Assembly: GCA_944383885.1 (NCBI GenBank)
Contig: CALWRF010000029.1
Coordinates: 1 to 53,662 of the forward strand
Reading direction: 5' to 3'
Length of the DNA: 53,662 nt
DNA from: an uncultured Clostridia bacterium
Lineage (GTDB): Bacteria; Bacillota; Clostridia; Lachnospirales; Anaerotignaceae
Shown: positions 7,542 through 16,428 of the stretch, in pieces
Layout: each line of letters starts with the position of its first letter
How positions within the stretch are numbered: the stretch's first letter is position 1
Position numbers and translations under genes: made by a program
Notes under the pieces: model-generated
What the model was told of the DNA's origin: nothing
The model's input: only the letters and a program-made list of their open reading frames with translations
Databases searched by the model: none

Positions 7542-9293
7542 ATGGAGTTATCAACTATCTACAGAACAACAACATTAGACAACATATCAGAAAGTGATGT
7601 TGGCAAAACAGTTAAAGTAGCCGGCTGGGTAGAAAATATCCGTGACCACGGCGGTGTTTCATTTATCGACTTAAGAGATATGTACGGCGTATTACAGGTT
7701 GTAATGCGCGACACAAGCCTTCTTGACGGCATAAACAAAGAGGACTGTATTTCAATTGAGGGCGTTATGGACCACCGTGATGAGGAAACATACAACCCTA
7801 AAATACCTACAGGCACAATAGAGCTTGAGGCGCACAAAGTTACTATGCTTGGCAAAGTACGCCAGCAGCTGCCTTTTGATATTGTTACATCAAAGGAAAT
7901 CCGCGAGGATTTAAGGCTTAAATACCGTTACCTTGATTTAAGGAACAAAAAAGTTAAAGACGGCATTGTATTCCGCAGCCATGTAATATCTTTCCTTCGT
8001 CAGAAAATGACAGAAATGGGATTTTTAGAAATCCAGACACCTATACTTTGTGCTTCTTCGCCGGAAGGCGCAAGGGACTACATTGTTCCTTCAAGAAAAT
8101 TCAAAGGCAAGTTTTATGCCCTCCCACAGGCTCCGCAGCAGTACAAACAGCTTTTAATGGTTTCCGGTTTTGACAAATATTTCCAGATTGCGCCATGCTT
8201 CAGAGATGAAGACGCGAGAGCTGACCGTTCACCTGGAGAGTTTTATCAGCTTGACTTTGAAATGAGCTTTGCCACACAGGAAGATATTTTCCGTATTGGT
8301 GAAGAAGTTTTAACAGCTACATTTGAAAAATTTGCTCCTAAAGGCAGTGTTGTTACAAAGGCTCCTTATCCTGTTATAAGCTACAAACAGGCTATGCTCG
8401 AGTTTGGCTCAGATAAGCCGGACCTTAGAAATCCGTTAAGGATTATTGACTTAACAGACTTCTTCCAGAGATGCACATTTAAGCCTTTCCACAACAAAAC
8501 AGTCCGCGCTATAAAAGTTCATGCTGATATGTCAAAAGGCTTCCACGAAAAGCTTCTTAAATTCGCCACATCAATAGGCATGGGCGGGTTGGGATACCTT
8601 GAAGTTCTTGAGGATATGAGCTACAAGGGACCTATTGACAAATTTATACCTGAAGACATGAAAGGCGAAATTGCTCAGCTTGCTTCACTTGAGGCTGGGG
8701 ACACAATATTCTTTATAGCCGATAAAGAAGAACATGCCAATATTTATGCCGGACAGTTAAGAAATGAGTTAGGCGAAAGGCTTGGTCTTATAGAGAAAAA
8801 CGCGTTCCGTTTCTGCTTTGTAAATGATTTTCCTATGTATGAGTACGACAAGGAAGAAAAGAAAATAATATTTACGCATAATCCGTTCTCTATGCCGCAG
8901 GGCGGGCTTAAAGCCCTTGAGGAGCAGAACCCTCTTGATGTTCTTGCTTACCAGTACGACATTGTATGCAACGGTGTAGAGCTTTCAAGCGGTGCTGTAA
9001 GAAACCATGACATTGACATTATGGTTAAGGCGTTTGAAATAGCCGGATATTCAAAAGAGGATTTAGAACAGAAATTCGGCGCTTTATATCAGGCATTCCA
9101 GTTCGGCGCTCCGCCTCATGCAGGCATGGCTCCTGGCATAGACAGAATGATTATGCTTCTCAGAAACGAAGAGAACATCCGTGAGATTATACCGTTCCCT
9201 ATGAACGGCAACGCACAAGATTTAATGTGCGGCGCCCCTAACGAAGTAACAGAACAGCAGTTAAGGGAAGTACACATTAAAGTAAGGCAGTAA
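7542..9293 (+). CDS. aspS: Aspartyl-tRNA synthetase
   Basis: A 583-residue class II synthetase of the bacterial AspRS type: an N-terminal OB-fold anticodon-binding domain (VKVAGWVENIRDHGG), motif 2 in FRDEDARADRSPGEFYQLD, a GAD-like insertion in the middle, and motif 3 in APGIDRMIMLL near the C-terminus. It charges tRNA-Asp with aspartate. If the leader's specifier is really Asn, this is probably a non-discriminating AspRS that also makes Asp-tRNA-Asn for the GatCAB amidotransferase route; no asnS is in the window, but that proves little. GGGAGAG precedes the ATG. The gene is a single unit between the T-box leader and a strong terminator, and is transcribed towards oriC, head-on to replication. 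Confidence 0.97.
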   Translation: MELSTIYRTTTLDNISESDVGKTVKVAGWVENIRDHGGVSFIDLRDMYGVLQVVMRDTSLLDGINKEDCISIEGVMDHRDEETYNPKIPTGTIELEAHKVTMLGKVRQQLPFDIVTSKEIREDLRLKYRYLDLRNKKVKDGIVFRSHVISFLRQKMTEMGFLEIQTPILCASSPEGARDYIVPSRKFKGKFYALPQAPQQYKQLLMVSGFDKYFQIAPCFRDEDARADRSPGEFYQLDFEMSFATQEDIFRIGEEVLTATFEKFAPKGSVVTKAPYPVISYKQAMLEFGSDKPDLRNPLRIIDLTDFFQRCTFKPFHNKTVRAIKVHADMSKGFHEKLLKFATSIGMGGLGYLEVLEDMSYKGPIDKFIPEDMKGEIAQLASLEAGDTIFFIADKEEHANIYAGQLRNELGERLGLIEKNAFRFCFVNDFPMYEYDKEEKKIIFTHNPFSMPQGGLKALEEQNPLDVLAYQYDIVCNGVELSSGAVRNHDIDIMVKAFEIAGYSKEDLEQKFGALYQAFQFGAPPHAGMAPGIDRMIMLLRNEENIREIIPFPMNGNAQDLMCGAPNEVTEQQLREVHIKVRQ

Positions 9294-9320
9294 TAGAGCA
9301 GTAAATTTATAAAAGAGCAA

Positions 9321-9364
9321 AAACCGCTGCTTCGGATATTTTTATCCGAAACAGCGGTTTTTTA
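9321..9364. terminator. Bidirectional terminator between aspS and the PucR-type gene
   Basis: A long, nearly perfect inverted repeat: AAACCGCTG...ATCCGAA-type arms meet in a short loop and are followed by TTTTTT on the plus strand and an A-tract on the other side. It serves aspS and the convergent regulator, whose stop codon overlaps its end. Confidence 0.9.
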
Positions 9365-10909
9365 ATAATCCCTGTATATTCTTGTAAAAATTTCAAGCAG
9401 AAACAGGTCTTTGCGGCTTTGAAGACTCATTTTTACAACTTTCTCTATTTTATCAAGCCTGTACAAAAGTGACTGGCGGTGAATATGCAGTTTTCGGGCT
9501 GTAAGGCTTGTATTATAGTTGCAGTTTATAAACTCTGTAAGCGTTCCCATAAGGTCTATATCCGAATTTTTATCATAATCCAAAAGCTTATTTACTGTAT
9601 CAAAAGCCATTTGGCGTATATCACCGTTTTTCTGCAAAACCAAAATTATTCGTAATATTTTAGTATCACGGTAAGTAAAGCGGTATGATGTGTTTTTTGA
9701 GTTTTCGCAGTAATGAAGGGAAAGCACAGCCTGGTTATAAAGAGTTGTAAAATCAGCCTTTTCAAGGCTTACCTCACTTATTCCGCAGTACATTTTTATA
9801 TTGTCAATACCATTTGTTATATCTTTTTTTGCCCTTTCCAAAAACAAGTCAACTGCTTTTTGAGGTTCTGCATTTGTATTTTCAATATAAATTATAAAAA
9901 TAAGACCTCTGTTTGCAAGCATTATATTTAAACCGCTTTTTTTGCCGCATTCTTTTATAATATCTTCAGCTTTAGACATCATTACAGCAGCTTTATGTGT
10001 ATACTCATTTACGAACCCGCTTTCTTTTGATGACATTATTTTAACAGCAATACATGTATATGGTTTATAAAGATTAAAACCAAACTTTATGCCCTGTTTT
10101 GCCATTTCAGCAAAAGATTCATATCCGCCGTTTGCCAAATCCCAGACAAAATCGTTTTTAAGCTTAAAAACAACCATATTTTCTATGCTTTCCCTGTTAA
10201 ACCACAGTGAGACAGGAAGGCAGATATATTTTTTAATAAGCTGTGTGTTATAAATTTTAAATTTACTGCTTTGCTTACCGCCGCCTGAGTTATAGATATA
10301 AATATAACCCATTAAAAACTCATTTATGCTTATATCTATTTTTAAAAATTCACTGCTGTTATTTTCATCATCAAATGTTTTTGCCTTAACCTCTCCCCAT
10401 CTGTCGTAAACAGCCACAGGGGAACATAAAAAAGACGCTATAATTTCTGAGGCGTAATTAATGTCTTTAGATGTAAAGTAAGCGTTAAAAAGCTTATCCT
10501 GTACAGTTTTATATAATTCTATATTTTTTTCATATATATTTTTAATTACAAAATCAGATATATCAGAAAATTTAAAATGCCACGGCACTGAAAAAACGGG
10601 CAGGCATATACTTTCAGCCTCCGACAATACTGTTTTATCTACTGTATATTCACTGTCTTTGAAAGAAAGAAAAAGAGCCGCAGCCTTTGATTTTTTTATA
10701 TCTTTTATAAATTCTGTAAAAACCGTATTATCATATAAACAGCCTATAGCTGTTGAAAGCACAAAGTCATTTTCTTTTACAAAATCATCTACAGGCAGTT
10801 CTATTACAGAAACAGAGTTAACTGGTATTTTAGAAAAATCGATTTTTTTAGTAAGACACCGTATGCCTTTAAATGGATTATTATTTAAAAAATCTTCCAG
10901 AGTATAAAT
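9362..10909 (-). CDS. PucR/CdaR-type transcriptional regulator, probable ATT start
   Basis: A 515-residue regulator when read from 10909. The N-terminal PucR domain continues well upstream of the first canonical start: an in-frame coding stretch including DFLNNNPFKGIRCLTKKIDF and VNSVSVIELPVDDFV is typical of the family. The centre is a CdaR GGDEF-like region, and the C-terminus is the PucR HTH (NTSLTARKLHIHRQSLLYRL). Between the upstream in-frame TAA (10925-10927) and a GTG at 10762, which would delete most of the PucR domain, there is no ATG, GTG or TTG. AAAAGGGGG lies 7 nt before an ATT at 10909, and a CTG follows at 10900. I therefore propose ATT (less likely CTG) initiation. Neighbouring mgl and the NhaC gene are possible targets; effector unknown. 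Confidence 0.85.
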   Translation of the reverse strand: MYTLEDFLNNNPFKGIRCLTKKIDFSKIPVNSVSVIELPVDDFVKENDFVLSTAIGCLYDNTVFTEFIKDIKKSKAAALFLSFKDSEYTVDKTVLSEAESICLPVFSVPWHFKFSDISDFVIKNIYEKNIELYKTVQDKLFNAYFTSKDINYASEIIASFLCSPVAVYDRWGEVKAKTFDDENNSSEFLKIDISINEFLMGYIYIYNSGGGKQSSKFKIYNTQLIKKYICLPVSLWFNRESIENMVVFKLKNDFVWDLANGGYESFAEMAKQGIKFGFNLYKPYTCIAVKIMSSKESGFVNEYTHKAAVMMSKAEDIIKECGKKSGLNIMLANRGLIFIIYIENTNAEPQKAVDLFLERAKKDITNGIDNIKMYCGISEVSLEKADFTTLYNQAVLSLHYCENSKNTSYRFTYRDTKILRIILVLQKNGDIRQMAFDTVNKLLDYDKNSDIDLMGTLTEFINCNYNTSLTARKLHIHRQSLLYRLDKIEKVVKMSLQSRKDLFLLEIFTRIYRDY

Positions 10910-10941
10910 AAAAATACCCCCTTTTTAGTTTATTACAATAT

Positions 10942-10970
10942 ATAATATATTAAAGTTTTTTTTAATTCAA
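10942..10970 (-). promoter_or_regulatory. Probable promoter of the PucR-type gene
   Basis: Minus-strand TTGAAT (10965-10970), 17-bp spacer rich in A, then TATTAT (10942-10947), about 30 bases before the proposed ATT start and its Shine-Dalgarno sequence. Confidence 0.6.
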
Positions 10971-10971
10971 C

Positions 10972-11023
10972 AAAACACTAAAAACCCTCTCCATTTGATA
11001 TAAGAGAAGGCTTTTAGTGTTTT
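10972..11023 (-). terminator. Terminator downstream of methionine gamma-lyase
   Basis: AAAACACTAAAA and TTTTAGTGTTTT are the outer arms of a long hairpin, with CCTCTCC/AGAGAAGG as an imperfect inner stem. The U-tract on the minus strand is broken, so termination may be partial. Confidence 0.6.
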
Positions 11024-11071
11024 GATTTTTAGGGGTGTGAGATTTTAATTATTATTTTAGGGGGAATGATT

Positions 11072-12268
11072 TTAAATCTGCTCAAGACCATGGGATAAGT
11101 CGTTAATTATATCTTCGGCATTTTCAAGACCAGCTGAGAGTCTTACAAGACCCTCCGGTATTCCGGCGTCTTTAAGGTCCTGAGGTGAATATGTTGAATG
11201 AGTCATGCTCGCCGGGTGCTCAACAAGCGTTTCAGCATCTCCAAGGCTTACGGCTATTGTGCAGAGTTTGAGAGCGTTTACAAGCTTCATGCCGGCTGCT
11301 TTTCCGCCTTTAACCTCAAATGACACCATGCCGCCGAAATCACTCATCTGTTTTTTAGCAACTTCGTAATTAAAATGACTTTCAAGACCAGGATAGTAAA
11401 CTTTTTCTATTTTTTCATGTTTATCAAGGAATTCAGCAATAGCCCTCGCATTTTCGCAGTGACGTTTCATTCTTATTTCAAATGTCTTAAGACCTCTTAA
11501 AATAAGGAATGCTTCCTGAGGACCCAGAACACAGCCTGTCATGTCTTTAATGCCGAACATTTTAACTTCGTTTATAAAATCAGCTTTTCCAACTACAAAT
11601 CCGGCTATTACATCGCCGTGGCCGTTAATATATTTTGTAGCTGAATGGACAACTACATCTGCTCCAAGCGAAAGAGGTCTTTGAAGGTAAGGTGTGGCAA
11701 ATGTATTATCGCATATTACTTTTATATCTTTATTATATCCGTGTGCAAGTTCTGCTATAGCTGCTATATCTGCTATTTTAAGGTTAGGGTTAGCCGGCGT
11801 TTCAAGGTAAACAGCTACTGTATTTTCTTTAAGGGCGGCTTTTATTTCGTTAATATCAGATGTATTAACAAATGTTACCTCAACTCCGTATCTTGGAAGA
11901 CCATGGGCTAAAAGAGCGAATGTGCAGCCGTATAATGTGCTGTCTGCTATAATATGTTTGCCTGCCCCGGCTATTGACCAAAGTGTTGAAGATATGGCAC
12001 CCATACCGCTGCTTGTGGCAGCCGCAGCCTCTCCGCCCTCAAGGTCGGCTATTTTTCTTTCAAGCACTGTGCTTGTCGGGTTTCCAAGACGTGTATAAAT
12101 AAATCCGGCTTCCTCTCCTGCAAAACGCCTGCCGCCTTCTTCGCAGCTGTTGAAATAGAATGTTGAGGTTTGATAGATAGGCATTGTAAGCGCATTATAT
12201 ATTGTATCTTTAGCATTGCCTGAATGTATGGCTCTTGTACTAAATCCCAAATCTTTTGTATTTTCCAT
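11072..12268 (-). CDS. megL: Methionine gamma-lyase (Cys/Met metabolism PLP enzyme)
   Basis: A 398-residue PLP enzyme of the Cys/Met metabolism family. Diagnostic points: YTRLGNPT near residue 58, the PLP lysine K212 in HSATKYINGHGD, and Y113-G-C115-T in STLYGCTFALL. The active-site cysteine at that position is characteristic of methionine gamma-lyase rather than cystathionine gamma-lyase or synthases. The reaction splits methionine into methanethiol, 2-oxobutyrate and ammonia. AAGGAG stands 9 nt before the ATG. It is divergent from an NhaC-type antiporter across a 364-bp region with an inverted repeat, a setting consistent with uptake or export of a substrate plus its catabolism. Cystathionine gamma-lyase-like side activity is possible. 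Confidence 0.88.
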   Translation of the reverse strand: MENTKDLGFSTRAIHSGNAKDTIYNALTMPIYQTSTFYFNSCEEGGRRFAGEEAGFIYTRLGNPTSTVLERKIADLEGGEAAAATSSGMGAISSTLWSIAGAGKHIIADSTLYGCTFALLAHGLPRYGVEVTFVNTSDINEIKAALKENTVAVYLETPANPNLKIADIAAIAELAHGYNKDIKVICDNTFATPYLQRPLSLGADVVVHSATKYINGHGDVIAGFVVGKADFINEVKMFGIKDMTGCVLGPQEAFLILRGLKTFEIRMKRHCENARAIAEFLDKHEKIEKVYYPGLESHFNYEVAKKQMSDFGGMVSFEVKGGKAAGMKLVNALKLCTIAVSLGDAETLVEHPASMTHSTYSPQDLKDAGIPEGLVRLSAGLENAEDIINDLSHGLEQI

Positions 12269-12379
12269 ATTCCAACACTCCTTTTTAATAAATCATAAGT
12301 CAATGAACTTTTTTTTATTCTCTAAGTACACAATACCACAACTTGCGGATAAAGTGTTAATAGTTTAAATGTATATCCA

Positions 12380-12484
12380 GTTATCTGTTTTTGCGATAAC
12401 TATGTACAATTATTACTATTGAAAATTTGATATAATATTTTATATCCAAAAAAATAAATAATTATTATTGGTAAAACAGATAAC
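12380..12484. promoter_or_regulatory. Inverted-repeat operator candidate between megL and the NhaC-type gene
   Basis: GTTATCTGTTTT (12380-12391) recurs exactly in inverted orientation as AAAACAGATAAC (12473-12484), 81 bases apart. Both copies are also next to CCAGTTAT in the same direction. A TATAAT (12431-12436) lies between them. Two identical half-sites bracketing a divergent promoter region suggest a regulator that loops or covers it. The rest of the 12269-12632 gap is very A/T-rich; a second Shine-Dalgarno-like AAGGAGG at about 12574 has no useful start codon after it. Confidence 0.5.
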
Positions 12485-12632
12485 CAGTTATATATTTTTC
12501 AGATTATCACTAAAGGCAGATTATATGATATATTATAACTAAATAAAAAATAATTTAGTAGAAACATAATTTGAAAGGAGGATAATTTATTTTATTAGTG
12601 TTATAATTAATTTATTATAAGGAGGTTGTAAT

Positions 12633-14015
12633 ATGGATAATAACAAAAATACCACCAAAGCCCGTGGTTATGCTCTGATACCGTTTCTGGTGTTTATACT
12701 TATATATCTCGGGGCTGGGATTATACTTCAGGCGCAAGGCGTTGAAATGGCATTTTATCAGTTTCCGTCTCCTGTAGCCATATTAATAGCTGTTGTTGTA
12801 GCTTTTGCTATGTTTAAAGGCAAAACAGACGACAAATTAGCTGACTTTATTAAAGGCTGCGGCGATGAAAACATACTTACAATGTGCTTTATTTATCTTT
12901 TTGCCGGCGCCTTTGCTTCTGTGGCAAGCGCTATGGGCGGTGTTGACGCAACTGCAAATCTGGGGCTTTCAATTATTCCGGCACACTATATTACAGCCGG
13001 AATGTTTGTTATAAGCTCCTTCCTAGCAGTTTCTACTGGCTCATCAATGGGTACAATAGGCGCTATAGGTCCTATTGCCATTACAACAGCCGATAAAGCC
13101 GGATTAAGCATGCCGCTTATGGTAGCGGCTGTTATAGGCGGGGCAATGTTTGGCGACAACCTTTCAATTATTTCAGATACTACTATAGCAGCCACAAAAA
13201 CACAGGGCTGCGAAATGCGTGATAAATTTAAAGTTAACTTTTTTATTGCTCTTCCGGCTTCCATATTAACATTTATACTTCTGCTTATATTCGGCAGACC
13301 GGAAACAGTAATTTCTCTTGGTAAACTTGATTATAATTTTATTAAAGTACTGCCGTATATATTTGTACTTGTAATGGCTGTTTTAGGTCTTAACGTATTT
13401 ATAACATTAGGTTCAGGAATTGTTATAGCCGGCATTATAGGCATTGCATACGGCGATATAGCGCCTTTGGGTTTTGTTCAGAGTATTTACAGCGGTTTTA
13501 CAAGCATGACTGAAATTTTCCTTCTTTCGCTTATGACAGGCGGTTTAGCTTATATGGTTACTAAAAACGGCGGTCTTGAATGGCTTCTGCTTAAAATAAA
13601 AGGCTTAATTAAGGGCAAACGCTCTGCTGAAATAGGCATTGCCGCCATAGCCTCTGCTGCGGACATGGCAGTTGCCAACAATACAGTAGCTATTATAATT
13701 ACAGGTCCTATATCAAAAGGTATATGTGAGGAATTTCATGTTGACCCAAGGCGGAGCGCTTCTCTCCTTGATATTTGGACATGTGTTTTCCAAGGCTTTA
13801 TACCTTACGGCGCCCAAGTGCTTTTGGCATGCAGCCTTACAGCCGAAGCCAGCACACAAATAAGCCCTTTAAGCTTATTCCCTCTTTTATGGTACCAGCA
13901 GCTTTTAGCAGTATTTGCTGTAATATCAATATTTATACCGTTTGCCGATGGCGTTATAAAAAAGAAGCCATGGGATTTCAAAAACTGGAAAGCTCATGAA
14001 ACAGCAGCAAAATAA
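12633..14015 (+). CDS. NhaC-family Na+/H+ antiporter-like membrane protein
   Basis: A 460-residue polytopic membrane protein with about 11 hydrophobic segments. The family signature is in the middle (STGSSMGTIGAIGPIAI, then GGAMFGDNLSIISDTTIAAT), which matches the NhaC/YuiF-like ion transporter superfamily, including the conserved G-D-N-x-S. A second matching helix pair (AVANNTVAIIITGPI) occurs near residue 345. It probably exchanges sodium for protons or for an organic substrate. Its divergent position next to methionine gamma-lyase makes an amino-acid or amine antiport role plausible, as NhaC-like proteins often sit beside amino-acid catabolic genes. The GGAGG-preceded ATG is certain. A clean hairpin terminator follows. 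Substrate not determinable here. Confidence 0.85.
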   Translation: MDNNKNTTKARGYALIPFLVFILIYLGAGIILQAQGVEMAFYQFPSPVAILIAVVVAFAMFKGKTDDKLADFIKGCGDENILTMCFIYLFAGAFASVASAMGGVDATANLGLSIIPAHYITAGMFVISSFLAVSTGSSMGTIGAIGPIAITTADKAGLSMPLMVAAVIGGAMFGDNLSIISDTTIAATKTQGCEMRDKFKVNFFIALPASILTFILLLIFGRPETVISLGKLDYNFIKVLPYIFVLVMAVLGLNVFITLGSGIVIAGIIGIAYGDIAPLGFVQSIYSGFTSMTEIFLLSLMTGGLAYMVTKNGGLEWLLLKIKGLIKGKRSAEIGIAAIASAADMAVANNTVAIIITGPISKGICEEFHVDPRRSASLLDIWTCVFQGFIPYGAQVLLACSLTAEASTQISPLSLFPLLWYQQLLAVFAVISIFIPFADGVIKKKPWDFKNWKAHETAAK

Positions 14016-14037
14016 TATAAATTAATATCCCGCGTAA

Positions 14038-14070
14038 AAAAAATGATGGTGTTTAGCACCATCATTTTTT
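14038..14070. terminator. Terminator between the NhaC-type gene and LysR gene
   Basis: AAATGATGGTG and CACCATCATTT form a perfect stem with a short loop and T-tracts on both strands; it serves two convergent genes. Confidence 0.9.
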
Positions 14071-14078
14071 ATGTAATT

Positions 14079-14999
14079 TTAATACTTACTGTTAAGCATA
14101 TCTGTAAGTATTTCTATAAACTCCTCAGCAAAAGGATTTATATTTATGTCTTTTATTTTTATCCATACAAGACGCATGTAGTCTAAATTATCCTTAATAG
14201 GTATAGTTTTTATATTATCCGGGCTATAGCCTTTAGGCAAAAGTCCGCTGCCTGTAGTAAAAGCATTTGTATAGCTTAAAATATTGTAAGCCGTCGCTCT
14301 GTCGTTTATGTATATTATTTTATTAAAGTCAAATGAGCCTGAAAACACAGCCTCTTCTGAAAAATTAGCGCTTGTGTTGTCTTTTTTTGAAAAAACAACA
14401 TAAGGATATTCTGTTAAATCGCTTAAACTTATCTCTTGGCTGCCTGCTAAAGGGTGATTATTATTCAAAAAGACCATAGGTCTGAACCTTGTAATTTCTT
14501 TATATTCCAAATAATTAGCGCTTAAAATCCTGTTCATAAATTTCTCTGTCATATCCGAAAGGAATATTATGCCTATATCGCTTTTACGCTGTGATACATT
14601 TTCTATAACTTTATCCATGTCTATTTCTTTAAAAGAAAGCTCAAACTTTTCATAATCATGTCTTTCAAGAAACTTTACAAACGCTCTGGCGCAAAACGGA
14701 TACCTTTGCGCCGATATGCTGAGTTTAGCGCATTCATTTGAGCCTCTGTCGCTGTAAAAGCGCTCCACCCTTTTTTGCTGCTCTATTATAGGACGTATTT
14801 GTGTTAAAAACTCCTGTCCATCTTCCGTTAGAACAATACCCCTGTTGTTTCTTATAAAAATTTTTATTCCCAATTCCTCCTCCAGCTCGCGTATGGAACT
14901 GGAAAGGCTCGACTGTGAAACAAAAAGGTTTTGAGCCGCTTTATTTATTGAACCGCAATTATATATTTCCGATACATAATTAAGCTGTAAAAATGTCAT
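14079..14999 (-). CDS. LysR-family transcriptional regulator
   Basis: A 306-residue LysR-type regulator with a clear N-terminal HTH (NYVSEIYNCGSINKAAQNLF, then SQSSLSSSIRELEEELG) and a substrate-binding-like effector domain. AAGGAG stands 8 nt before the ATG. It is convergent with the NhaC-type antiporter and shares its terminator, and is divergent from the secreted stalk-domain protein. It is therefore a candidate regulator of either the stalk gene or the megL/NhaC pair. The inverted repeat between megL and the antiporter could be its site, but a LysR T-N11-A box was not identified with confidence. Confidence 0.9.
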   Translation of the reverse strand: MTFLQLNYVSEIYNCGSINKAAQNLFVSQSSLSSSIRELEEELGIKIFIRNNRGIVLTEDGQEFLTQIRPIIEQQKRVERFYSDRGSNECAKLSISAQRYPFCARAFVKFLERHDYEKFELSFKEIDMDKVIENVSQRKSDIGIIFLSDMTEKFMNRILSANYLEYKEITRFRPMVFLNNNHPLAGSQEISLSDLTEYPYVVFSKKDNTSANFSEEAVFSGSFDFNKIIYINDRATAYNILSYTNAFTTGSGLLPKGYSPDNIKTIPIKDNLDYMRLVWIKIKDININPFAEEFIEILTDMLNSKY

Positions 15000-15132
15000 A
15001 TCCGTTCTCCTTTTGAATATAAAGACCTTTATTCACAGTATATCACAAAAAGTATTAATATGTTAAAATTTTTTAATATATATTGTAAAAAATAACAAAA
15101 TTATTAATTTTTTCTTACATATTTCATTTTTA

Positions 15133-15161
15133 TTGTCTAATAAAATTACAAGAGTTATAAT
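15133..15161 (+). promoter_or_regulatory. Promoter of the stalk-domain gene
   Basis: TTGTCT (15133-15138), 17-bp spacer, TATAAT (15156-15161), followed by AGGGAGG and the ATG at 15211. The remainder of the 15000-15210 gap is A/T-rich without other recognisable elements. Confidence 0.7.
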
Positions 15162-15210
15162 ATCCGTGTACTAAATAATTTAAGTATGATAAGTATAGGG
15201 AGGCATTTTA

Positions 15211-16320
15211 ATGAAAAAAAATATACTGCATTTAATTTTAGCTCTTTCAATTTTTTCATGCTCTGTGCCGGTTTTTGCTTCGGATATAACAGTTAACATT
15301 AACTCTGAAAAAGTGGTTTTTCAAGACCAGCAGCCAATTATTAAAGATAACAGGACACTTATACCTCTTCGTGGTGTTATGGAAAAAATGGGCGCTGATG
15401 TTTATTATATAGACTCAATACAGACAGTAAACATACAAAAAGGCACAACAAACGTAACTATTAAAATAGGCAATCCTGTTATTACAATAAACAACGATAA
15501 TAAAGAACTTGATGTAGCGCCTGTTATAATTAACGACAGGTTAATGGTGCCTATAAGACCTATCGCTGAAGCATTTGGAGCTGAAGTAGTTTGGGATGAC
15601 ACAACAAAAACTGTTGACATAAGCTTGCCTGAGGAAAAAACAATACTTGACAAAAGCGATGTTTCATACGAAGCTCAGGAGGATAATTACAGCAGTAAAG
15701 CGTCTGAAAACTGGATTCTTAAATCTGAAAATGGTACTGAAATTTTAAAAGCTGCACTTGTTTACCCTCAGCTTAATGATAAATCATCTCAAAGTGCAGG
15801 CATAAACAGCTATATTTCATCTTATGTCCATGCTATGGCTACAAAATATATTGAGGAAAACACGGATATTATGCTTAAATCACTTTCGGAATTAGGCAGC
15901 GACTACCGGACAAATGAGATTTATATTTCTTATGAAGACTTATATCATGATGATACAAACGGTATTTTATCATACCTTACAACATTTACGGTATATACAG
16001 GCGGAGCGCACCCTGTTACATACGGATACGGAATGAATTTAGACATTAAAACATGCAGCGAAATTACACTAAGCGATTTAGCCGGATGCGAAGGCGAGAA
16101 CAATATATCTGACATGCAGAGAGCTGTTAATTATTTAAGCGATGAAATATCAGCCCATCCTGATAAATACTTTGATAATGCCAAAGAATTTATTCAAACA
16201 AACCAGTCAGGAAACTACGGCTGTTATTTAGGCGAAAACAAAATAATAATATTTGCTTCAGCAGGTTCAATCTCACCGTATTCAAACGGTATGCTTAAAT
16301 TTGAAGTTCCTTTAAGCTGA
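15211..16320 (+). CDS. Secreted protein: copper-amine-oxidase-like stalk domain plus DUF3298/RsiV-like domain
   Basis: A 369-residue exported protein. Residues 1-24 form a signal peptide (MKKNILHLILALSIFS..., cleavage after VFAS). Residues about 27-150 carry the 'copper amine oxidase N-terminal' stalk repeat twice (RTLIPLRGVMEKMGADV and RLMVPIRPIAEAFGAEV, each followed by a V-x-I strand). Residues about 175-369 look like the DUF4163/DUF3298 domain found in RsiV-type anti-sigma factors (TVYTGGAHPVTYGYGMN is typical). There is no transmembrane anchor after the signal, so it is probably secreted or wall-associated. Despite the domain name no copper enzyme is implied. It has its own promoter and terminator. 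Function unknown. Confidence 0.85.
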   Translation: MKKNILHLILALSIFSCSVPVFASDITVNINSEKVVFQDQQPIIKDNRTLIPLRGVMEKMGADVYYIDSIQTVNIQKGTTNVTIKIGNPVITINNDNKELDVAPVIINDRLMVPIRPIAEAFGAEVVWDDTTKTVDISLPEEKTILDKSDVSYEAQEDNYSSKASENWILKSENGTEILKAALVYPQLNDKSSQSAGINSYISSYVHAMATKYIEENTDIMLKSLSELGSDYRTNEIYISYEDLYHDDTNGILSYLTTFTVYTGGAHPVTYGYGMNLDIKTCSEITLSDLAGCEGENNISDMQRAVNYLSDEISAHPDKYFDNAKEFIQTNQSGNYGCYLGENKIIIFASAGSISPYSNGMLKFEVPLS

Positions 16321-16381
16321 AAATGAATTTAATTAATTAAATACAAAAATTACTTAAAACATATAATTTTGATTTTTTTAA

Positions 16382-16424
16382 AAACCCCCGGTATTATTAT
16401 GCATACCGGGGGTTTAGTTTTTTA
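16382..16424. terminator. Terminator between stalk gene and UDG gene
   Basis: AAACCCCCGGTAT and ATACCGGGGGTTT form a GC-rich stem with a 7-base loop; the T-rich tract follows on the plus strand. It is shared by convergent genes. Confidence 0.9.
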
Positions 16425-16428
16425 TTTT

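Noticed and set aside
12569..12632. Leader peptide before the NhaC-type gene, from an extra AAGGAGG at about 12574
   Set aside because: No ATG, GTG or TTG at a working distance gives more than two codons before a stop.
15211..16320. Copper amine oxidase enzyme
   Set aside because: Only the small N-terminal stalk-type repeats are present; there is no catalytic domain or topaquinone motif.
16382..16424. Mobile-element terminal repeat
   Set aside because: The GC-rich inverted repeat has a T-tract, sits between convergent genes and has no target duplication. It is a terminator.
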